From Sediminibacterium sp. FEMGT703S (lineage in GTDB: Bacteria; Bacteroidota; Bacteroidia; Chitinophagales; Chitinophagaceae), in assembly GCA_002786355.1 (NCBI GenBank), contig PGCO01000013.1:372001-436000 (forward strand): 64,000 nucleotides of DNA, read 5' to 3'. The position numbers and the translations under genes were made by a program. Below, piece after piece: positions 31,180 through 39,440 of this stretch (positions within the stretch are counted from its first letter, which is position 1; each line of letters opens with the position of its first letter). The notes under the pieces were generated by a model, which saw only the letters and a program-made list of their open reading frames with translations, was not told where the DNA came from and made no database searches.

Positions 31180-32253
31180 ATGAAAATTAACAGAACCATA
31201 CTATTAATTACTGCTGCAATATTTTTTTGTGTTGGATTTATAAAAAAAGATGCACCAGTTCAATCTAGTAAAAAAGTAATTTTCAAAATTCCCAAAGGCT
31301 GGCCAGCTCCATCCTACGATTTTACACAAAATCCATTAACTGAAGCTGGAATTGCTTTAGGAAAAAAACTTTTTTACGAAGTTCAATTGAGTAAAAATAA
31401 TACCATCTCTTGTGGAACATGTCACCAACAATTTGGCGCATTTAATAGTTACGACCACCCTTTAAGTCATGGCATAGACAATGCTTTAACAACCCGCAAT
31501 GCCCCTTCCTTATTTAATCTAGCTTGGCAAAAGGAATTTATGTGGGATGGGGGTATTAATCACCTAGATCTACAACCTTTAGCTCCTATAACCGCACACA
31601 ATGAAATGGGAGAATCGATTGATCATGTTTTGGCGAAACTCAAAAAAAACAAAGAATATCCTAAGCTATTTAAAGCAGCATTTGGAGATGAAAAGATCAA
31701 CACCCAACGTTTAGGTAAATCATTGAGCCAATTTTTATTAACCCTTGTTAGTAGCGATAGTAAATACGATCGGGTAATGCGCGGCGAAGACAGCTTCTTA
31801 TTGCCTGAGCAATTAGGTTATACTATTTTTAAAACAAAATGTGCGCAATGTCATACAGAACCACTTTTCACCAATTATAGCTACACCAATATAGGCATGC
31901 CATTCGATCCTTTTTTAAAAGACTTAGGAAGAATGAATATCACCAATAACCCAATTGATTCTTTAAAATTCAAAGTGCCTAGTTTGCGAAATGTAGTAGT
32001 GAGTTTTCCTTACGGACATGATGGAAGATTTTTTTCTTTAATGAGTGTTTTTGAACACTATCGCAATAAAATGCAAGTGGGTCCTACTACAGATTCATTA
32101 CTGAAAAATAAACTTCCCTTAAGCAACTACGAAATTGGACAACTAAAAGCCTTTTTACAAACATTGACCGATTCGGTTTTTTTAAAAAACCCTCAATTTG
32201 CAGAACCGGGCTTGTTACAAAACGGCATTGCGCCATTAGACCAACACAACTGA
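31180..32253 (+). CDS. MbnH-family di-haem cytochrome c peroxidase-like protein
   Basis: A 357-residue periplasmic protein of the CcpA/MauG/MbnH superfamily. An N-terminal hydrophobic segment (residues 6-20) exports or anchors it. Two CxxCH haem-binding sites are at residues 78-82 (CGTCH) and 221-225 (CAQCH). The RNAPSLFNLAWQKEFMWDGG and VPSLRNVVVSFPYGHDGRF segments are typical of the family. With the MbnP-like gene two bases upstream, the likely role is oxidation of a tryptophan in that protein to kynurenine (inference from the MbnPH pair). A plain hydrogen-peroxide-reducing peroxidase is the alternative. Confidence 0.82.
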   Translation: MKINRTILLITAAIFFCVGFIKKDAPVQSSKKVIFKIPKGWPAPSYDFTQNPLTEAGIALGKKLFYEVQLSKNNTISCGTCHQQFGAFNSYDHPLSHGIDNALTTRNAPSLFNLAWQKEFMWDGGINHLDLQPLAPITAHNEMGESIDHVLAKLKKNKEYPKLFKAAFGDEKINTQRLGKSLSQFLLTLVSSDSKYDRVMRGEDSFLLPEQLGYTIFKTKCAQCHTEPLFTNYSYTNIGMPFDPFLKDLGRMNITNNPIDSLKFKVPSLRNVVVSFPYGHDGRFFSLMSVFEHYRNKMQVGPTTDSLLKNKLPLSNYEIGQLKAFLQTLTDSVFLKNPQFAEPGLLQNGIAPLDQHN

Positions 32254-32289
32254 TTACAAAACCTTATTTTTGACCCTTAGACTATTATT

Positions 32290-33789
32290 TTGAGTGAGAT
32301 AAAAAAACTGGCAGGACAAACTTTGTGGTATGGAGTACCCACCATTGCGAGTAGATTCTTAGGGTACCTGATGAATCTATCTTTGCCACTTTTCTTTGCA
32401 CAACCAGCCACCACTGCCGATCTTACACAAATTTATGCCATCATCCCATTCTTGAATGTCTTATTTACTTACGGGTTGGAAACAGCCTATTTTAGATTTA
32501 GTAAAGAAGAAGATCCTAATAAATTATACAGTACTTTATCGATTGCGCTATTAGGCACTACTTTTTTATTTACTGGGCTTTTATGGTTTTTCAGCAACAG
32601 CATAATACAATGGGCCAATTTATCAGCTCATCCTGAATTTATCAATTGGATGATTGGTATTTTATTTTTTGACACACTCAGCACTTTGGCATTTGCTAAA
32701 TTGAGACAAGAAAACAGACCAAAAAAATACGCGGCAGTTCGTTTGTCGAGTGTATTTGTCAATTTAACTACTGTGCTTTTATTCATTGGTTGGATTCCCT
32801 ATAAAGTGCAACAAGATCCAAGTTCATGGTTAACCGTATTTACTGAGAATAATATCGGAATTGGCTATTATTTAATTGGCAATTTAGCGGGTAGTCTTTT
32901 AACTTTTTTATTACTCTTTCATGAATTCCGCAAAATAAGTGCTGCATTTAGTATTGCCCTATTTAAAAAAGTAATGAATTATAGTTATCCATTAATTATT
33001 GTGGGTATGGGCGGGATGGTGAATGATATGCTGAGCAGATTAATTTATCAGCATGTGGTTAACTTACCTGTTGATGAAGCAAAGCATGAACTAGGAATTT
33101 TTGGAAATATTTATAGACTGGCTGTTTTAATTACCATTTTAATTCAAGCCTTTAGAATGGCAGCAGAGCCTTTTTTCTTTAAACAAAAAGGAGAAGAAAA
33201 TGCACAAAAAGTGTATGCCCGCGTGATGAAGTTCTTTGTAATTGCTTGTTGTTTTATGTTTCTTTTCATTAGCCTGTTCATAGATTTATTTGGTTGGTTT
33301 TTTATTACAATCAATAGACCATTATGGGTTCAAGGATTACAGATTGTTCCTTTATTGGCATTGGGAAATATTTTCTTAGGGGTTTATTACAACTTAAGCA
33401 TCTGGTATAAACTCACCGATAAAAATAATTACGGCGCAATGATAACCATAGCCGGCGCATTAATCACTATAGGATTAAATATCCTGTTAATACCTTCTTT
33501 GCATTATATGGGTGCTGCATTGGCTACTTTTTTATGCTATTTATTCATGATGGTAGTAAGTTATTATATGGGTCAACAGCATTACCCTGTTCCCTATGCA
33601 GTAAAAAAATTGATTACTTATATGGTGATTGTAGTTTTATTCTGGGGCATCCAAAGAACCATCTTGTATTTCTTCCCTCATTTATGGTTAGGTATTTTAA
33701 TTGGATTCATCAGTATAGGATTATTCAGCTGGCTGGTATGGTGGGCTGAACAAAAAGAATTTAGCAAACTATTCCGCAAAGCCAATTAA
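32290..33789 (+). CDS. Polysaccharide/lipid flippase-like membrane protein (MVF/Wzx superfamily)
   Basis: A 499-residue protein with about 14 hydrophobic segments in the arrangement of oligosaccharide flippases. There is no nucleotide-binding motif. Relatives move lipid-linked sugars across the inner membrane; the substrate is not evident as no glycosyltransferases are adjacent. The only start in the right place is TTG at 32290; the next ATG is 27 codons later inside the first membrane segment. It begins 36 bases after the MbnH-like gene and ends 23 bases before the methionine sulfoxide reductase gene, so it may be part of the same transcript. Confidence 0.75.
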   Translation: MSEIKKLAGQTLWYGVPTIASRFLGYLMNLSLPLFFAQPATTADLTQIYAIIPFLNVLFTYGLETAYFRFSKEEDPNKLYSTLSIALLGTTFLFTGLLWFFSNSIIQWANLSAHPEFINWMIGILFFDTLSTLAFAKLRQENRPKKYAAVRLSSVFVNLTTVLLFIGWIPYKVQQDPSSWLTVFTENNIGIGYYLIGNLAGSLLTFLLLFHEFRKISAAFSIALFKKVMNYSYPLIIVGMGGMVNDMLSRLIYQHVVNLPVDEAKHELGIFGNIYRLAVLITILIQAFRMAAEPFFFKQKGEENAQKVYARVMKFFVIACCFMFLFISLFIDLFGWFFITINRPLWVQGLQIVPLLALGNIFLGVYYNLSIWYKLTDKNNYGAMITIAGALITIGLNILLIPSLHYMGAALATFLCYLFMMVVSYYMGQQHYPVPYAVKKLITYMVIVVLFWGIQRTILYFFPHLWLGILIGFISIGLFSWLVWWAEQKEFSKLFRKAN

Positions 33790-33800
33790 GTACACATGGT

Positions 33801-33808
33801 TATCTTTG
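33801..33808 (+). promoter_or_regulatory. Putative -7 box abutting the msrC start
   Basis: TATCTTTG fits TAnnTTTG and ends four bases before the ATG. If active it gives a leaderless message. No -33 element visible. Confidence 0.35.
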
Positions 33809-33812
33809 CATT

Positions 33813-34289
33813 ATGGCAGAAGATTTACATATCATCCAGGGTTCAAAAGAAGAACAATATCTAACGCTTATTCCTCAGATTAAAGGGCTATTAAGCGGCG
33901 AAACCAATTTGGTAGCTAATTTAGCTAATACAGCAGCTGCTTTAAAAGAACAGTTTGGTTGGTTTTGGGTTGGGTTTTATTTAGTAGATCAAAACGAATT
34001 GGTACTCGGGCCTTTTCAAGGTCCTGTTGCTTGTACCAGAATTCAAAAAGGCAGGGGCGTTTGTGGCACTAGTTGGGCAGAGGCCAAAACATTGATTGTG
34101 CCTGATGTAGAGAAATTCCCTGGGCATATTGCATGCAGTAGTTTGTCTAAGTCGGAGATTGTGGTACCATTGCTGAAAGACGGTGTTGTATGGGGCGTTT
34201 TAGATGTAGACAGCAGCGACTATGATCAATTTGATACAACTGATCAGCAATATTTAGAATCAATTGTGTCCATTCTAAACAACTATTAA
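33813..34289 (+). CDS. msrC: Free methionine-(R)-sulfoxide reductase (GAF domain)
   Basis: A 158-residue single GAF domain enzyme that reduces free methionine-R-sulfoxide. The three redox cysteines are present at residues 74 (VACTRI), 84 (GVCGTSW) and 108 (HIACSS), with the same spacing as the Escherichia coli enzyme (84, 94, 118), which tells it apart from signalling GAF domains. The substrate-binding acidic residues (VLDVDSSDYDQFDTTD) are also in place. ATG at 33813. It is followed by the promoter of the DEAD-box helicase gene. Confidence 0.88.
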   Translation: MAEDLHIIQGSKEEQYLTLIPQIKGLLSGETNLVANLANTAAALKEQFGWFWVGFYLVDQNELVLGPFQGPVACTRIQKGRGVCGTSWAEAKTLIVPDVEKFPGHIACSSLSKSEIVVPLLKDGVVWGVLDVDSSDYDQFDTTDQQYLESIVSILNNY

Positions 34290-34320
34290 AAAGGGAATTC
34301 CAACCCCGACAATGAGCCCA

Positions 34321-34352
34321 TTTGTACATTTAATCAAAAAAATGTACCTTTG
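34321..34352 (+). promoter_or_regulatory. Bacteroidota-type promoter of the DEAD-box helicase
   Basis: A TTTG at 34321-34324, a 20-base spacer and TACCTTTG at 34345-34352 make a near-ideal match to the Bacteroidota consensus. It is the best promoter I see in the window. It leaves a leader of about 110 bases ahead of the GTG start. Confidence 0.62.
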
Positions 34353-34468
34353 CAGTATTCATATACTCTCTCGGTTAGACTGGAATCTACTTCAGTGACA
34401 AGGTAATCCCATCAATAGTTAGGCTATATAGCACTTGATATTTCAGGTGTTCACTTAAATCACATAAT
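34353..34468 (+). other. Long 5' leader of the DEAD-box helicase gene
   Basis: About 110 bases lie between the promoter and the start codon, much longer than for other genes here. The leader has less A/T than the surrounding spacers and includes short self-complementary parts such as ATCAA/TTGAT (around 34411 and 34434). DEAD-box helicase genes are often cold- or self-regulated through their leaders. A regulatory RNA structure is an inference. Confidence 0.35.
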
Positions 34469-35713
34469 GTGTTATTCAAAGAATTAGAACTCATTGAGCC
34501 CATCTTGAATGCGCTCGAAACAGAAGGGTACGTAAATCCTACCCCAATTCAGCAACAAGCCATTCCATTGGCATTGGCTGGAAGAGATTTATTGGGTTGC
34601 GCCCAAACCGGCACAGGTAAAACAGCTGCATTTGCAATTCCAATTTTACAATTGGTTTGTAAAACACAAATTGGAGGAAATTACAGCAAAGGAATTAAAG
34701 CGCTTATTTTAACCCCGACCAGAGAATTGGCTATTCAAATTGATGAGAGTTTTGCAGCATATGGCAAGAACTTAAGAATGAAACACCAGGTCATTTTTGG
34801 TGGAGTATCGCAGGTTCATCAGGTAAATGGATTACGCAATGGCGTAGATATTTTGGTGGCAACACCAGGTCGATTATTAGACCTAATGCAACAAGGTCAT
34901 GTGCGTTTGAACGAGATTCAGTTTTTTGTATTAGACGAAGCAGATCGTATGTTAGACATGGGCTTCATCAATGATGTGAAAAAAATTGTTGCCAAATTAC
35001 CCGCTAAAAAACAAACCCTGTTTTTTTCTGCAACCATGCCTCCAGAAATTGAAAAATTATCTGCTACCCTTTTACACAACCCAGCAAAAGTTGAAGTAAC
35101 ACCCGTTTCTTCAACCGTTGAAAAAATAGAACAGGCTGTGTATTTTGTAGAGAAAGAACACAAAAAACACTTATTGAATGAGTTGTTGAAAGATCAACAA
35201 ATTCAAACCGCACTGGTTTTTACCAGAACCAAGCATGGAGCTGATAAAGTAGTAAAAGACCTTACCAAACAAGGGATTACTGCTGAAGCCATTCACGGGA
35301 ATAAATCACAAAATGCAAGACAACGTGCACTCACTAATTTTAAAGCGGGTACCACTCGCATCTTAGTAGCAACTGATATTGCTGCAAGAGGAATTGATAT
35401 TGATTTATTATCGCATGTTTTTAATTACGAACTTCCCAATGTTCCTGAAACCTATGTTCACCGAATTGGTAGAACGGGCAGAGCAGGTGCAAGTGGTATG
35501 GCAGTGTCTTTTTGCGATGCCGAAGAACGGGCTTATTTAAAAGACATTCAGAAATTAATCAAGATTCAGTTACCCGTTGTAACCAATCATGCATATCATT
35601 CTGAAGCCCCAGTTGTGAGTAGTTTTAAACTACCAGAGCGCAATAGAAGGCCTCAACAACAGAACAGAACAAGAAAGTTTAGCTATCATAAATCTGCTCA
35701 AACCCGCGGATAA
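34469..35713 (+). CDS. DEAD-box ATP-dependent RNA helicase (RhlE-like)
   Basis: A 414-residue RNA helicase with the full set of motifs: Q motif TPIQQQAIP, Walker [26 protein letters not shown] in [16 protein letters not shown], and in the second lobe [11 protein letters not shown] and [11 protein letters not shown] short basic tail ([12 protein letters not shown]) may bind RNA. RhlE-type enzymes remodel ribosome precursors and mRNA, often in the cold. The start is GTG at 34469; the overlapping ATG at 34467 is out of frame. It has its own promoter and long leader, and the terminator downstream overlaps the next gene. Confidence 0.9.
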   Translation: MLFKELELIEPILNALETEGYVNPTPIQQQAIPLALAGRDLLGCAQTGTGKTAAFAIPILQLVCKTQIGGNYSKGIKALILTPTRELAIQIDESFAAYGKNLRMKHQVIFGGVSQVHQVNGLRNGVDILVATPGRLLDLMQQGHVRLNEIQFFVLDEADRMLDMGFINDVKKIVAKLPAKKQTLFFSATMPPEIEKLSATLLHNPAKVEVTPVSSTVEKIEQAVYFVEKEHKKHLLNELLKDQQIQTALVFTRTKHGADKVVKDLTKQGITAEAIHGNKSQNARQRALTNFKAGTTRILVATDIAARGIDIDLLSHVFNYELPNVPETYVHRIGRTGRAGASGMAVSFCDAEERAYLKDIQKLIKIQLPVVTNHAYHSEAPVVSSFKLPERNRRPQQQNRTRKFSYHKSAQTRG

Positions 35714-35725
35714 ACTTCTTTACCT

Positions 35726-35773
35726 AAACGATAATGCTTAATTTGTTTTTATGAATAAGCATTATCGTTTTTT
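35726..35773 (+). terminator. Intrinsic terminator overlapping the next gene's start codon
   Basis: A perfect 15-base inverted repeat, AAACGATAATGCTTA at 35726-35740 and its complement at 35756-35770, encloses a 15-base loop and ends in T residues. The ATG of the serine hydrolase gene (35751) lies in the loop and codons 2-7 form the second arm. It can end helicase transcription and, in a read-through message, could hide the start codon. Confidence 0.75.
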
Positions 35774-36998
35774 ATTTGTTGCCCTGATAGGATCCATTAG
35801 CTGCTTTAGCCAATCTAAAAAGTCAGCCGCACCTAGTGCCCCATTGTATTTTCCTTCTTTGCATGCTTGGGAAAAAAAGAGCCCAGACAGTTTTGGCTTT
35901 TCGAATGCAGCCATTCAAAAAGCGATTGAAACTGCCCAACAATCGGAGTCTCCCAATCCACGCAGTATGGAAGAAAACCATTATAAAACTTTTGGGAAAG
36001 AACCTTTTGGAGATGGCATAGGTCCTTTTGAAGACAGAGGAGACCAAACAGGCATTATTGTTTACAAAGGATATAAGATAGCAGAATGGGGTACTCCACT
36101 TAAATGTGATATGACCCATAGTGTTGCTAAAAGCTTTTTATCAACTGTTGTTGGGCTTGCGGTAGAACAACAACTCATTGCTTCTGTAAATGATCTGGTT
36201 GCTCCTTATATTCCTCCAATCGAATTATTCATAACCAATCCTGTTACACAACCTGCAGAACAATTTAAACAGCCAACATTAATTCAACCCTTTAATTCGG
36301 CCCATAACAAAACCATTACTTGGGAATCTATGCTTAGACAAACCAGTGATTGGGAAGGTACTTTATGGGGTAAACCTGACTGGGCAGATAGACCTGATGC
36401 AGATTCTAAAAAATGGTTGAATAGAACTAGAAATACTCAAGGCACCGTTTATGAGTACAATGATGTTCGAGTAAATGCCTTGGCCTTAGCGATTACCAGT
36501 GTATTTAGAAAACCCTTGCCAGTAATTTTAAAGCAATACATTATGGATCCTATTGGGGCTTCTAATACTTGGAGATGGACAGGCTACAGAAATTCATGGA
36601 TTGTTTTAGATGGGCAGCCTGTTCAATCAGTTAGTGGGGGTGGGCATTGGGGAGGAGGAATGTTTATTCATGCAGAAGACATGGCCCGATTTGGACTACT
36701 ACACTTGCGTAATGGAAAATGGAATAATCAACAATTGATTACTGAAAATTGGCTTAAACAGTCTAGTACTCCCGGACCCGCTAATGATGAATATGGTTAC
36801 ATGAATTTTTTCTTAAACACGCATCGAAAATTTTTACCTGCTGCGCCCGAATCTGCTATTGTTCATGTAGGTAATGGAAATAATATCATTTATGTAGACA
36901 AAGAAAATGATTTAGTAGTGGTTCTAAGATGGATTAGTCAAAAAGGCATGAATGATACGATTGGAGCAATCTTGGAGGCGATAAAAAAATATCAGTAA
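35751..36998 (+). CDS. Secreted serine hydrolase, beta-lactamase class C family
   Basis: A 415-residue exported protein; the signal peptide (RFLFVALIGSISCFSQ) ends near residue 22 and could alternatively be a lipoprotein signal at the cysteine in ISCF. The catalytic SxxK motif is SVAK (THSVAKSF, about residue 125), followed by YxN in YEYNDV. The third motif region is HVGNGNN instead of KTG/HTG. These features suit a serine hydrolase/esterase or D-aminopeptidase rather than a resistance beta-lactamase. The gene start is embedded in the terminator of the preceding helicase gene, suggesting low or regulated expression. Confidence 0.82.
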   Translation: MNKHYRFLFVALIGSISCFSQSKKSAAPSAPLYFPSLHAWEKKSPDSFGFSNAAIQKAIETAQQSESPNPRSMEENHYKTFGKEPFGDGIGPFEDRGDQTGIIVYKGYKIAEWGTPLKCDMTHSVAKSFLSTVVGLAVEQQLIASVNDLVAPYIPPIELFITNPVTQPAEQFKQPTLIQPFNSAHNKTITWESMLRQTSDWEGTLWGKPDWADRPDADSKKWLNRTRNTQGTVYEYNDVRVNALALAITSVFRKPLPVILKQYIMDPIGASNTWRWTGYRNSWIVLDGQPVQSVSGGGHWGGGMFIHAEDMARFGLLHLRNGKWNNQQLITENWLKQSSTPGPANDEYGYMNFFLNTHRKFLPAAPESAIVHVGNGNNIIYVDKENDLVVVLRWISQKGMNDTIGAILEAIKKYQ

Positions 36999-37046
36999 TT
37001 CGCCAGTTGACGAATATTTAATAAAATAATCATCCGTTTAAAGAAA

Positions 37047-37062
37047 TACCTAATTTTAGGTA
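37047..37062. promoter_or_regulatory. 16-base palindrome upstream of the soluble histidine kinase
   Basis: TACCTAATTTTAGGTA is a perfect palindrome 30 bases before the start of the kinase gene. It could be an operator or a short hairpin; nothing binds it to a known regulator. Confidence 0.4.
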
Positions 37063-37091
37063 AGGCACCCCTCCATGCCCATTTAAAAGCC

Positions 37092-37835
37092 ATGAATAAT
37101 CCTACCGCAGCTGCAATGGAAAGCTTAGAAGAGCAAAATAAAAAATTGCTGAAGACGCAATATGCGCTTGAAAAAAAGGTAAGCCAATTGAAAGATTTTG
37201 CAGGTATTATTACCCATGATGTTAGAGGCCCTGCTCACAATATTTCGAAAATGCTTGAAATGTACGAGAGTACAGATGATCCTGAGTTGAAGAATGCTTC
37301 AATGGATTATTTAAAAAAAATCAGTAAAGACCTTACGAATAATTTGAATGAATTAATTCAAATCTTACAAATTCATTTAGAAAAAGATATTCCCGCTTCT
37401 GACTGTCTTTTTGAGGAAGTGATTAACAGTGCTATGTTGCAATTACAAGACGTAATTCAACAAAAAGAAGCAAAAATTTCACTGTCCCTCAACATTAAAC
37501 AAATTGTTTATCCTAGAGTGTATCTACAAAGTATTGTTTACAATTTATTAAGCAATAGCCTTAAATACACTAAGCCAACTATAGCACCCATTGTTTTTAT
37601 TGAAACCTACGAGCAAGATGGTAATTGCATTTTAAGTATCAGTGACAATGGATTAGGAATAGACCTAAATAAATTTGGACACCTGCTATTTAAATTTCAA
37701 AAAAGCTTCCACAGTGGCTTTGACAGCAAAGGCATAGGCCTTTATTTGATTAAAAACCAAATTGAAGAGCAGGGAGGATCCATTGAATGTTCCAGTCAAG
37801 CTGGTATTGGAACCAAATTTACTGTTCGTTTTTAA
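37092..37835 (+). CDS. Cytosolic sensor histidine kinase lacking a sensor domain
   Basis: A 247-residue kinase. An N-terminal coiled coil (EEQNKKLLKTQYALEKKVSQL) leads into the HisKA helix with His42 in ITHDVRGP. The HATPase part has NLLSNSLKYT, SDNGLGID and GIGLYLIKNQ. There is no membrane segment or recognisable sensing domain, so it probably joins a signalling complex or receives input through the coiled coil. No response regulator is adjacent. It resembles in style the kinase module of the broken fusion at 11.7-15.3 kb (FKFQKSFHS/KGIGLYL against LYKTFHGN/KGLGLFI), so both belong to the same kinase branch. ATG at 37092. Confidence 0.83.
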   Translation: MNNPTAAAMESLEEQNKKLLKTQYALEKKVSQLKDFAGIITHDVRGPAHNISKMLEMYESTDDPELKNASMDYLKKISKDLTNNLNELIQILQIHLEKDIPASDCLFEEVINSAMLQLQDVIQQKEAKISLSLNIKQIVYPRVYLQSIVYNLLSNSLKYTKPTIAPIVFIETYEQDGNCILSISDNGLGIDLNKFGHLLFKFQKSFHSGFDSKGIGLYLIKNQIEEQGGSIECSSQAGIGTKFTVRF

Positions 37836-37845
37836 AAAAATCCCC

Positions 37846-37853
37846 TATTTTTG
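37846..37853 (+). promoter_or_regulatory. Putative -7 box of tRNA-Leu
   Basis: TATTTTTG matches TAnnTTTG and sits 11 bases before the mature tRNA 5' end, a suitable distance for a short 5' leader. No -33 box is clear. Confidence 0.5.
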
Positions 37854-37864
37854 CCGTCCAAAAT

Positions 37865-37949
37865 GCGGATGTGGCGAAATTGGCAGACGCACTAGACTTA
37901 GGATCTAGCGCCGCGAGGCATGTAGGTTCGACCCCTATCATCCGCACCA
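37865..37949 (+). tRNA. tRNA-Leu (anticodon UAG)
   Basis: An 85-base class II tRNA with CCA encoded. Acceptor stem GCGGATG pairs with CATCCGC (37939-37945), discriminator A, then CCA. The anticodon stem CTAGA/TCTAG holds loop CTTAGGA, so the anticodon is TAG, reading CUN leucine codons. A long variable arm (GCGCCGCGAGGCAT region) and T-loop GGTTCGACCCC are present, as expected for leucine. Confidence 0.95.
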
Positions 37950-37975
37950 AACCACCTTTAAAAGGTGGTTTTTTT
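37949..37975 (+). terminator. Intrinsic terminator of tRNA-Leu
   Basis: Stem AAACCACCTTT/AAAGGTGGTTT (37949-37959 and 37961-37971) followed by T residues, immediately after the tRNA CCA end. Confidence 0.85.
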
Positions 37976-37987
37976 GTGCGAATCCCT

Positions 37988-37995
37988 TACCTTTG
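37988..37995 (+). promoter_or_regulatory. Putative -7 box of tig
   Basis: TACCTTTG matches TAnnTTTG just after the tRNA terminator, 31 bases before the trigger factor ATG. A TTTG at 37973 is too near to serve as the -33 element. Confidence 0.5.
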
Positions 37996-38026
37996 CAGCC
38001 CGATTTTAAGTTTATAAAACTCCTAT

Positions 38027-39391
38027 ATGGCTACAATTACCAGAGAAAACATTGGCTTATTAAATGATAAGCTTACCGTTACCCTTACAAAGGATGATTA
38101 CCTAAAAGGCTTTGAAACAAGTCTGAAGAAGTATGCTAAAACAGCCAATATACCAGGTTTTAGAAAAGGAATGGTTCCTACTGGCTTAGTGAAAAAAATG
38201 TATGGTCAGGGCGTTTTTTCTGACGAAGTACTTCGTAAAGTAGAACAAGAAATGAACGCTTATATGGCAAAAGAGCAAATAGATATTTTTGCTCAACCCT
38301 TGCCTTTAGAAAATGATGCGCGCGTTTTAGATATGAATAATCCAATTGATTATGTTTTCTCTTTTGAAATTGGATTGAAACCAAACTTTGATGTAGACTT
38401 ATCTAAATTCACTGGAACACGTTATGTAGTAACAGTAACCGATGAAATGATAAATGATGAAGTTGCAAGACTTCAAACCCGCTTTGGTAAAATGACTGAA
38501 CCTGAATCAGTTGGCAGTGAAGACAATGTGTTGAACGTGACTTTCACCGAAACAGATGAAAAAGGAAATACCATCGAAAACGGCATTACAAAAGACAATT
38601 CTTTATTAGTTAAATATTTTGCAGAAGGATTCCGCAATAATTTGATGGGTAAGAAAAAGGAAGATGTAGTGACCCTGCAAATAAAAACTGCTTTTGAAGA
38701 CAAAGAAGCCGAAACCATTTTATCAGACTTAGGATTATCAAAAGAAGATGCTGAAAAGTATTTTAATTTATTGATTACCAAAGTTGGTTTGGTGGAGAAG
38801 GCTGAATTAAACGAAGAGTTCTTTATTCAGGTATATCCTAGCAACGACCAAATTAAAACGGAAGCTGACCTAAGAAATGAAATCAAGGCTGAAATTGAAA
38901 AATACTATGCTCAGTCTGCACAAAATCAAGTACACGATCAAATTTATCATTACTTGGTTGACCATATCACGATGGATTTCCCTGAAAGTTTCTTAAAGCG
39001 TTGGCTACAAAATGGTGGTGAAAAACCTAAAACTGCAGAAGAAGCAGAGGCAGAATTCCCCGCATTTGTGAAGCAATTGAAATGGACCTTAATCAGTAGC
39101 AAGCTTACTCAAGATAATAAGATTGAAGTATTACCTGAAGACATTCGCAACTTTGCAAAAATGCAATTGTTTAGTTACATGGGCAATCAATTAGGTGCTT
39201 TAGGCGATAACCAACAATGGGTTGACGACTACGCTAATCGAATGATGCAGGATAAAAAGTTTGTTGAAGACAGCTATCATAGAATTAATGCAGAAAAATT
39301 ATTTGATGCATTAGGTGCTCAGGTAAAAGCAAATGACGAAACCATTAGCGCAGATGATTTTGCTAAGAAATTAGAGCATCATCATCATTGA
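38027..39391 (+). CDS. tig: Trigger factor
   Basis: A 454-residue ribosome-bound chaperone. The N-terminal ribosome-binding loop is seen as IPGFRKGMVPTGLVKKMYG, a form of the GFRxGxxP signature. The middle part takes the position of the peptidyl-prolyl isomerase domain but is divergent, as usual in Bacteroidota, and the C-terminal helical arms follow. The protein ends in KLEHHHH, a natural tetra-histidine tail that may bind metal. A terminator follows. The gene lies 1.8 kb from clpP-clpP-clpX, a common grouping, but here a patatin-like gene on the other strand lies between. Confidence 0.93.
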   Translation: MATITRENIGLLNDKLTVTLTKDDYLKGFETSLKKYAKTANIPGFRKGMVPTGLVKKMYGQGVFSDEVLRKVEQEMNAYMAKEQIDIFAQPLPLENDARVLDMNNPIDYVFSFEIGLKPNFDVDLSKFTGTRYVVTVTDEMINDEVARLQTRFGKMTEPESVGSEDNVLNVTFTETDEKGNTIENGITKDNSLLVKYFAEGFRNNLMGKKKEDVVTLQIKTAFEDKEAETILSDLGLSKEDAEKYFNLLITKVGLVEKAELNEEFFIQVYPSNDQIKTEADLRNEIKAEIEKYYAQSAQNQVHDQIYHYLVDHITMDFPESFLKRWLQNGGEKPKTAEEAEAEFPAFVKQLKWTLISSKLTQDNKIEVLPEDIRNFAKMQLFSYMGNQLGALGDNQQWVDDYANRMMQDKKFVEDSYHRINAEKLFDALGAQVKANDETISADDFAKKLEHHHH

Positions 39392-39414
39392 TAAATAAGT
39401 GTTGAATGATTGAT

Positions 39415-39440
39415 AAAACCAGCTTTCGGGCTGGTTTTTT
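39415..39440 (+). terminator. Intrinsic terminator of tig
   Basis: Stem AAAACCAGC/GCTGGTTTT (39415-39423 and 39430-39438), six-base loop, then T residues. A shorter T tract on the other strand lets it also serve the convergent patatin-like gene. Confidence 0.85.

Noticed and set aside
39370..39391. Vector contamination at the tetra-histidine tail
   Set aside because: Flanking sequence is native, with a matching terminator and continuing genome; there are four, not six, histidines.
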